From: Paraburkholderia sp. BL10I2N1
Lineage (GTDB): Bacteria; Pseudomonadota; Gammaproteobacteria; Burkholderiales; Burkholderiaceae
Assembly: GCF_004361815.1 (NCBI RefSeq)
Contig: NZ_SNWA01000001.1
Location: forward strand, 3,782,001 to 3,846,000
Length of the DNA: 64,000 nt
Direction: 5' to 3'
Positions 59,211 to 64,000 of the stretch are shown one piece after another. The translations under genes were made by a program, and so were the position numbers. How positions within the stretch are numbered: position 1 is the stretch's first letter; every line of letters begins with the position of its first letter. The notes beneath the pieces are model-generated. The model saw only the letters and a program-made list of their open reading frames with translations, searched no databases and had not been told where the DNA came from.

Positions 59211-59663
59211 ATGAAGGCATCCGCCAAAGCCGGACTCGAACAGTTTCTGACGTATCGCCTGCATGTACTGAACAAGCTCGCTGAACGCGGTATCAGCGAG
59301 CGTTATCAGGACAAGCTCGACGTCACCCTGCCTGAAGCGCGCGTCATTGCTTCGGTAGGTTCGTTCGGGCCATTCTCCATCATGGACCTGGCGCGGCATG
59401 CGAACCTCGACAAGAGTCAGGCAAGCCGCGCGGCCGAGGCGCTCATCAGGCAGGGACTCGTGCAGCGGCAGGCAAGCGTGGAAGATGGGCGGGTGGTACT
59501 GGTTTCACTCACGGCCGAAGGACGGGCGCTCTACAAAAAAGTGATGCCGATCGCGCGCAAGTGGAACGTCGATTTGTTCGACTGTCTCGATGACAAGGAA
59601 AAAGTCATGCTTGGCGAGGCGCTCGACAAGGTAATCGAAAGCGTGCTGGCGCGCCAGGGATGA
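59211..59663 (+). CDS. MarR-family transcriptional regulator
   Basis: A 150-residue winged-helix regulator. The helix-turn-helix and wing read GPFSIMDLARHANLDKSQAS, then RAAEALIRQGLVQRQAS and EDGRVVLVSLTAEGRALYKK; the helical ends form the dimer. MarR proteins bind palindromes and release them on binding phenolic or other small ligands. It lies between glycerate kinase and the convergent ketopantoate-reductase-like/aldolase pair, whose promoter has a fine palindrome (61617-61636), so that operon is a possible target. Confidence 0.9.
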   Translation: MKASAKAGLEQFLTYRLHVLNKLAERGISERYQDKLDVTLPEARVIASVGSFGPFSIMDLARHANLDKSQASRAAEALIRQGLVQRQASVEDGRVVLVSLTAEGRALYKKVMPIARKWNVDLFDCLDDKEKVMLGEALDKVIESVLARQG

Positions 59664-59778
59664 TTGCCGACAGGCGGCGCCGCCGGGCACTGCGGGCGAT
59701 GAGGCCGCGCGCGGCACGCCCGCCGTTCAGCGCCGGAAGCTGACTGTTCCTGGTCCAATCCGGCCAGCGAAAGCCCCT

Positions 59779-60765
59779 TCAAAGCCCACTGTTCGACGCC
59801 CGTTGACGCAGCAATCCGAGAACCGCGTCGCAGAACGGTGTCGGCACACCGAGCCGGTGGCCAAGTTCGGGAAACACCCCCAGTATCGGACCGATCTCGA
59901 GCGGGCGGCCGTCTTCGAAATCCTGCAGCATCGAGGTTTTGAACGCACCGAGTTTGCGCGTCCCCGCGACCCGCTCCGCCGCCTCCATACGCGTCGACAG
60001 ACCCAGTCGCCTGCCGATGGCGTCAGCCTCCTCCATCATCCGCAACACCAGCGCGTGCGTGAGCGGATCTTCGAGCAACTGATCGGCCGTCGAACCCGTC
60101 AACGCACTCAACGGATTCATGTTCATGTTGCCCCACAGCTTGACCCAGATTTCCGTGCGGATGTCGTCGGATACGGCGACTTCGAAGCCGCCCTCGCGCA
60201 GTGCCGTGGAGAACGCGTTCGCCTGCGCGGAGAGCGCCGGAGCCGGTGCGCCAACGATCAGATGATTGCCGCGGCCGCGCCGGATCACGCCGGGTGCGTC
60301 GGTCGACGAGGACAGATGCACGACGCAGCCGATTGATTGCGCCGGCGGCAATGCGGCCGACACTCTGCCATCAGGGTCCACCGCCTCGATATGCTGGCCG
60401 GCGAGCGGCCCTTGCATGCCGCTCAGAAACCACCACGGCAAGCCGTTCATCGCGGCGACGATCACCGTTTGTGGCCCGATCATCGGCCGCAGGCTCGCGG
60501 CGACGGCCGGCAACACCTGAGCCTTCAGCGCGACGACCACGAAGTCCTGCAGGCCAAACGTAGCGGCATCGTCGTCGGCCACAACCCGCGCGACAGTCTC
60601 GCTTTCTTCACCGACGATGCGAATACCATCCGCGCGAAGCGCATCGAGCGTCTTGCCGTGTGCGAGGACGCTCACGGCGTGGCCGGCGCGCACGGCCGCC
60701 GCGGCGATCAACCCACCGATCGCGCCTGCACCCACCACGGCTGTCCTGATTTGCTGCCCACCCAT
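59779..60765 (-). CDS. Ketopantoate reductase family (ApbA/PanE) protein
   Basis: A 328-residue NADPH oxidoreductase of the ApbA/PanE family. The N-terminal Rossmann motif is AVVGAGAIGGLIAAAAVRAG, followed by VVALKAQVLPAVAASL and the catalytic Lys region EIWVKLWGNMNMNPLSALTG. Such proteins reduce 2-ketopantoate or other 2-keto acids. Because it directly follows a class II aldolase gene by seven bases, it may act in a carbohydrate or keto-acid breakdown pathway rather than in pantothenate synthesis. A GGAG stands about 10 bases before the ATG. Confidence 0.88.
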   Translation of the reverse strand: MGGQQIRTAVVGAGAIGGLIAAAAVRAGHAVSVLAHGKTLDALRADGIRIVGEESETVARVVADDDAATFGLQDFVVVALKAQVLPAVAASLRPMIGPQTVIVAAMNGLPWWFLSGMQGPLAGQHIEAVDPDGRVSAALPPAQSIGCVVHLSSSTDAPGVIRRGRGNHLIVGAPAPALSAQANAFSTALREGGFEVAVSDDIRTEIWVKLWGNMNMNPLSALTGSTADQLLEDPLTHALVLRMMEEADAIGRRLGLSTRMEAAERVAGTRKLGAFKTSMLQDFEDGRPLEIGPILGVFPELGHRLGVPTPFCDAVLGLLRQRASNSGL

Positions 60766-60772
60766 GACCGCG

Positions 60773-61546
60773 TTACTCCCTGTATGACTGATCGATACGA
60801 TCGACCTGACGCAACAGCGCGCCAAGCACATCCTCACCCGCACCATAGCGCGGATCGAACTGCAACGCATCGCGCGTGCAACGCGCCGCGACCTCGTCAG
60901 GAATGTGGCGCGCCGCCCCTAGCGCAGCGCTCGCGAGCTGCACTTCGCAGGCGCGGTTGAGCGTCCAGAGCCGCACGAAGGCCTGTGCAATCGTCTCGCC
61001 GATCGCAAGCAGGCCGTGATTGCGCAGAATCATCAGTGGCTTGCCGCCGAGATTCGCGACCAGTCGCGGCCCCTCGTCAGGACGCACGGTAATGCCCTCG
61101 AAATCGTGATACGCAACCATACCGTGTAGTTGCGCTGAATAGAAGCTGGCGTTCTCCAGCCCGATCTCCGAGCACGCAACTGCCAGCCCCGCTGTGGTAT
61201 GCGTGTGCATGACGCAATGGGCGTCAGGCAGTAAGCGATGAATTGCTGCGTGCACGACAAAACCGGCAGGATTCACCCGGCATGCCGACTCACCGACGAT
61301 GCGTCCGTCCAGATCGACGCAGACCAGATTCGACGCATTCACCTCGGCGTAATGGAGCCCGAACGGGTTGATGAGAAAGTGCGAATTCGGGCCGGGCAGC
61401 CGGACCGTAATGTGGTTGTAGATCAGTTCGGTCCAGCCAAGCATCGCGAACACGCGATAGGTGCCGGCCAGTTGGACGCGCAGCGCCCGCTCACCCTCTG
61501 CATCCGAACTAGCGCTGGTGGAATGCGGAATACCGACGGCTGACAT
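60773..61546 (-). CDS. Class II aldolase/adducin family protein
   Basis: A 257-residue metal-dependent aldolase-fold enzyme. The zinc-binding histidines lie in VMHTHTTAGLAVACSEIGLE and in ILRNHGLLAIGETIAQAFVR, typical of the AraD/fuculose aldolase family; GWTELIYNHITVRLPGPNSH and INPFGLHYAEVNASNLVCVD are further family marks. Many relatives are of unknown substrate and some are decarboxylases. AGGAGG lies just before the ATG. It is the first gene of a two-gene operon with the ketopantoate-reductase-like gene, read from the promoter at 61604-61632. Confidence 0.92.
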   Translation of the reverse strand: MSAVGIPHSTSASSDAEGERALRVQLAGTYRVFAMLGWTELIYNHITVRLPGPNSHFLINPFGLHYAEVNASNLVCVDLDGRIVGESACRVNPAGFVVHAAIHRLLPDAHCVMHTHTTAGLAVACSEIGLENASFYSAQLHGMVAYHDFEGITVRPDEGPRLVANLGGKPLMILRNHGLLAIGETIAQAFVRLWTLNRACEVQLASAALGAARHIPDEVAARCTRDALQFDPRYGAGEDVLGALLRQVDRIDQSYRE

Positions 61547-61603
61547 CACTGCCTCCTAACACATGACCGCGAGCGCCTGAAATTATCTTCGGCGTGTCAG
61601 CGC

Positions 61604-61632
61604 AGGATAGGAGAATCTGGTTGCATGCGCAA
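61604..61632 (-). promoter_or_regulatory. Putative promoter of the aldolase operon
   Basis: Read on the minus strand, TTGCGC (61632-61627) and TATCCT (61609-61604) are exactly 17 bases apart, ahead of the aldolase start at 61546. Both boxes are imperfect (3 and 4 of 6), as expected for a regulated promoter. The -35 box lies inside a palindrome. Confidence 0.55.
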
Positions 61633-61636
61633 CCAG
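61617..61636. promoter_or_regulatory. Perfect operator-like palindrome
   Basis: CTGGTTGCATGCGCAACCAG consists of 8-bp perfect arms around ATGC. It overlaps the -35 box of the aldolase promoter, the position of a repressor site. A MarR-, GntR- or LacI-type regulator could bind such a sequence; the nearest candidate is the MarR-family gene at 59211. Confidence 0.75.
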
Positions 61637-62205
61637 TTGAACCCGCCACACGACCGGATGTCCCCATTGCCGGTGACATCATTGGAGCCAGGTCACGTGA
61701 GCCATGCCGCGCCGGTCAGTCGTCGATTGCAGGCGCCGCGCCGCGCGGGAAGCGAACTTGCGATCGTGCCAGGGTCGAGGGGTGTGCAGGTAATCCGGGC
61801 ATGCCTGAGCGGCGTGCCTGCCACCCGGAACAGGCGGCACGATCCACGACGTAGCGCCCTTGAAACCGCAATCGATCCTGGTCCGACATTCTGGCCAGAA
61901 CGATCGCTCGTCCCGCGCTGCCGGCCATAACGGACCGCAGGACGGCTTATGCGAGCGACATCACAAAAGCAGTGATGTTTCTCGATCAAGGTCCGCCGCG
62001 AAGGCGTAAGCTCGATCCAGGCGAGTGAAAACAGGCGCGGCGTTGATGTTGATCACCGGCTCCGTGTCTGAAAGCAGCCTGTCGCGGCGACGCAACACAA
62101 AGAGCTGCGCAAGACGGCGGCGGAAACACGCGAATCGCGTATCCGCGACGCAGACCTGCATCGTTTGAAACGCGCGCGCAGGTAATGCTTAACGGGAGTT
62201 TGACA

Positions 62206-62469
62206 ATGGTTACCGCAGCGGTTGTTGTATTTATCGTAAAGTTCTGGCCCGCGATCATCGGCGTGATCGGTCTCTCGGGTGCGGCCCTGTTTGGCTGGCT
62301 TAAGACGAAGCCCTCTCATCGGCCCGATTTGCAGACATTCGAGGCCACCCTCCTTGCCCCGAAGCCAGGCATCGACTTGCGCGATGCCGCATCGCAGGCG
62401 AAATCCGGGAAGACTCAGCCGCGGAGCCCGAGGAAGAGGGAAATAAACGAGGGTGCGGGTCGGCTTTGA
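62206..62469 (+). CDS. Hypothetical single-span membrane protein (87 aa)
   Basis: An 87-residue protein with one hydrophobic N-terminal segment (VTAAVVVFIVKFWPAIIGVI, about residues 2-34) and a basic cytoplasmic or periplasmic tail (KTKPSHRPDLQTFEATLLAP, then KSGKTQPRSPRKREI). The ATG has GGGAG eight bases upstream. No family is recognised; a small membrane protein or holin-like peptide is possible. There is no partner gene on the same strand. Confidence 0.45.
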   Translation: MVTAAVVVFIVKFWPAIIGVIGLSGAALFGWLKTKPSHRPDLQTFEATLLAPKPGIDLRDAASQAKSGKTQPRSPRKREINEGAGRL

Positions 62470-62631
62470 TACGTTTGACAGCCTGTCACCTTCGGACAGA
62501 CTGCCGGTTACCTGTCAAAACCGGCCGCGATGCGTCGCAGCCGTGCCCGCTGCCGCGATTGTCGCTTTGAGCTTTCTCATCGGTCTTGCGGATCACCATC
62601 CGCCGCGCAGCCTGTCTCGGCCCAGCGACGA

Positions 62632-63093
62632 TCAGGCCTGCTTCTCCGCCGCCTCCGGCTTCGGCGCCCTCGCTGCGCGAGCCGCCTTCAGTCGCAGCGC
62701 ACGCGTCGCATCGGGCGCCAATACGTTGCCCGCTTCGCCGCCCGTGAGGTCGACTCGTGCAGCCCCTTCGACGAGGCATGCCCAGTAGCGGCTTCCGCGG
62801 CACCATGTCCTGAGCGCATCGCGCAATTCCGCCTCGCTTAACGCGAGTTCCTGCGCGTGCTTCATCAGGTCTTCGAAAATACCGATCTTGAGCGGCACCT
62901 TGGGCGCCGGATTCTTCGGAAATGCCTGCGGGAATCGCTTTTGAAGCTTCGCGATCGTCAGCACCACCGGGTCGACCGGCTTCGACCGCGCCTCGGGCGC
63001 AGCCCGGCGTGCGCGAGGCGCCTTAACCGCCGGCTTGGGGTCGGTTTTTTTCGCGAGTTGATCTCTCAATGCGGCAAGTTGTTCGAAGCCCAT
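62632..63093 (-). CDS. ProQ/FinO-domain RNA-binding protein
   Basis: A 153-residue basic protein with a ProQ/FinO domain in its middle: TIAKLQKRFPQAFPKNPAPK, then KIGIFEDLMKHAQELALSEA and LRTWCRGSRYWACLVEGAAR. N- and C-terminal extensions are Lys/Ala/Arg-rich and probably disordered. Such proteins bind structured small RNAs and mRNA 3' ends, acting as RNA chaperones. I chose the ATG at 63093 (MGFEQLAALRDQLAKK); upstream codons in the frame look non-coding. It is a minimal form, shorter than E. coli ProQ (232 residues) and without its C-terminal Tudor-like domain. Confidence 0.9.
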   Translation of the reverse strand: MGFEQLAALRDQLAKKTDPKPAVKAPRARRAAPEARSKPVDPVVLTIAKLQKRFPQAFPKNPAPKVPLKIGIFEDLMKHAQELALSEAELRDALRTWCRGSRYWACLVEGAARVDLTGGEAGNVLAPDATRALRLKAARAARAPKPEAAEKQA

Positions 63094-63659
63094 AGCACAC
63101 AGCCAATGACAAAAGAGGATCGATTGTATCAGTCTGCGTGCATTTTCCCGCGTCTTCCCTCGAGGCGCAGCAACGCTGCGCGTCAAAACGGCCCTCCCCG
63201 TTCGGCGGGATAGAGCGTCACAAAATCGTCGCATTCGAACTGGCGACGCATCCTCCGTTCGCAGCGCGAGACGCTTCGGCCAGCTATCCCGGTGATCGGG
63301 CGCCAATACCGGTTGCAATGTTCAGCAAAACGGCGGCATAAAGAGGTCTGCTGGGCGCTTACTCGCGCATCGAAATAGTTTTGAATTTCGACTCGATTGA
63401 TCGAATTGTTGACTAAGTTATACGAAATATTGTTCACGACGTCGATGCGACGGACTGGGTTCCTGAATGAGGTCGTCGGTAGGCGTGACGGTTGAAACGA
63501 AATGAAATTTTTGTCGCAACGAGGCTTGGGCGTTACCTGGCACGAACATCTTGCAAATTCGTTCAGGATGCACTTCAGTGAAGGTACGCAAATTTTCTGG
63601 CTTCGAGCACGGCTAGCTGGGACACCTAAGACCAACAAACAATTTCAAGGTCAGGCACC
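63094..63659. other. Long AT-richer intergenic stretch
   Basis: About 570 bases between the ProQ-domain gene and the antiporter-like frame. The part from about 63370 to 63470 is clearly AT-richer than the rest of the window. A 151-codon minus-strand frame (63183-63638) has no family features or ribosome binding site and I do not call it. Promoters for both flanking genes may be here. Confidence 0.45.
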
Positions 63660-64000
63660 ATGACCTCATCGTCGGAACAAAGGCTTTCCCCTGGGACGCT
63701 CATTTCGCTCATCCCGCTCGTTGTCGGCTCAATCGCCGGCGCCGGCATTGTTCCACGTGCCTCCGCATTCGGACGCGCGACCGATGGCCTGGGCGCGCTG
63801 GTTGGCTGGATGATCGCCAGTGTGGCGATTTCGATGCTGGCGTTCGTCTTTCTGAGACTCGCTCGACTCAAACCCGAACTCGACATCGGTGTCCACGCGC
63901 ATGAAAAGGATCGTTTCGGAGACGAACCTGACTTCACCGCGGCGCAGGGCTTCCGGGCTGGAAGCTGCGTTTGCAACGTCTCCTGCCGGCTATTCATCAC
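63660..64000 (+). pseudogene. Degenerate start of an amino-acid antiporter gene (ArcD/APC type), runs off the window
   Basis: From the ATG at 63660 the frame resembles the N-terminus of basic amino-acid antiporters of the APC superfamily: PLVVGSIAGAGIVPRASAFG, GLGALVGWMIASVAI, then LRLARLKPELDIGVHAHEKD. The helix-1 unwound motif (normally GxGIFSLP) is altered, and later aromatic or glycine positions that are nearly fixed in the family are Gln, Arg, His or Cys (AQGFRAGSCVCNVSCR). No frameshift is needed, but so many lost key residues point to a decaying gene or a strongly diverged paralogue. Only 113 codons are visible. Confidence 0.55.

Larger units (their letters stand above)
61547..62205. 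other. Long intergenic region with a promoter-operator
   Basis: About 660 bases between the aldolase gene and a small plus-strand gene. The left 90 bases carry the palindrome and promoter of the aldolase operon. In the rest, open frames are arginine- and proline-rich with no family features and no ribosome binding sites, so I see no gene. Confidence 0.5.

Noticed and set aside
61594..61989. Arg/Pro-rich frames on both strands in the aldolase upstream region
   Set aside because: Composition is non-coding-like and neither strand shows a ribosome binding site or domain.
63183..63638. A 151-codon minus-strand frame
   Set aside because: Arg/Ser/Cys-rich with no family, no ribosome binding site, and it crosses the AT-rich promoter region.

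Overview
The window reads as a stretch of chromosome from a GC-rich beta-proteobacterium of the Burkholderia group, most likely Paraburkholderia or Caballeronia. This is inferred from gene content, order and protein wording rather than from a database search. The clearest anchor is the block tig-clpP-clpX-lon-hupB-tRNA-Val-tRNA-Asp-ppiD, read on the minus strand between about 48.4 and 57.6 kb. purL, pgi, a DUF2783 protein beside a flavin monooxygenase, and a divergent tesA/ybbA pair fit the same group.

Layout. Positions 1-7.7 kb hold loosely packed stress, envelope and ion genes: a DUF2252 protein, a VIT/CCC1-like membrane protein, a periplasmic-binding plus lytic transglycosylase protein, a Ca2+/H+ exchanger, a 62-residue protein and a short DksA-like zinc finger protein. 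Positions 7.6-12.2 kb are an accessory patch: a ParDE toxin-antitoxin pair, a decayed SET-domain gene, a complete IS630-family element with a TA duplication, a complete IS3-family element that abuts a 3' gene remnant, and an antibiotic-biosynthesis-monooxygenase gene broken by one in-frame TGA. Positions 12.3-16.6 kb are a catabolic cassette (LuxR-type regulator, MFS permease, FAD aromatic hydroxylase, DUF2783 protein). Positions 16.6-21.4 kb mix small hypothetical genes with two internally deleted pseudogenes (a HAD-type dehalogenase and a short-chain dehydrogenase) and an FMN monooxygenase.

Positions 21.7-36.8 kb are mostly housekeeping and central metabolism: transketolase, a glycosyltransferase, a drug/metabolite permease with a histidine-rich tail, a LEA2 lipoprotein, a beta-oxidation cluster (thiolase, a nicotinamidase gene lodged inside it, a two-domain hydratase/dehydrogenase, an acyl-CoA ligase), then selO, msrB, yciB, bolA and a parvulin. 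Positions 37-48 kb carry purL, a D-amino-acid dehydrogenase-like gene, nnr, pgi, an orphan ybbA ATPase with divergent tesA, and a lipoprotein. After the proteostasis block come a glycerate kinase, a MarR regulator, a ketopantoate-reductase-like and class II aldolase pair with a clear operator-promoter candidate, a ProQ-domain protein, and at the right edge the degenerate start of an amino-acid antiporter gene.

I see no CRISPR array, phage block or large novel defence system. The most interesting signals are regulatory and evolutionary: a ParE toxin whose C-terminal extension lies antisense to a zinc-finger gene, a palindrome sitting on the -35 box of the aldolase promoter, divergent start codons sharing one CATG, a histidine-rich transporter tail, and a run of genes caught at different stages of decay.
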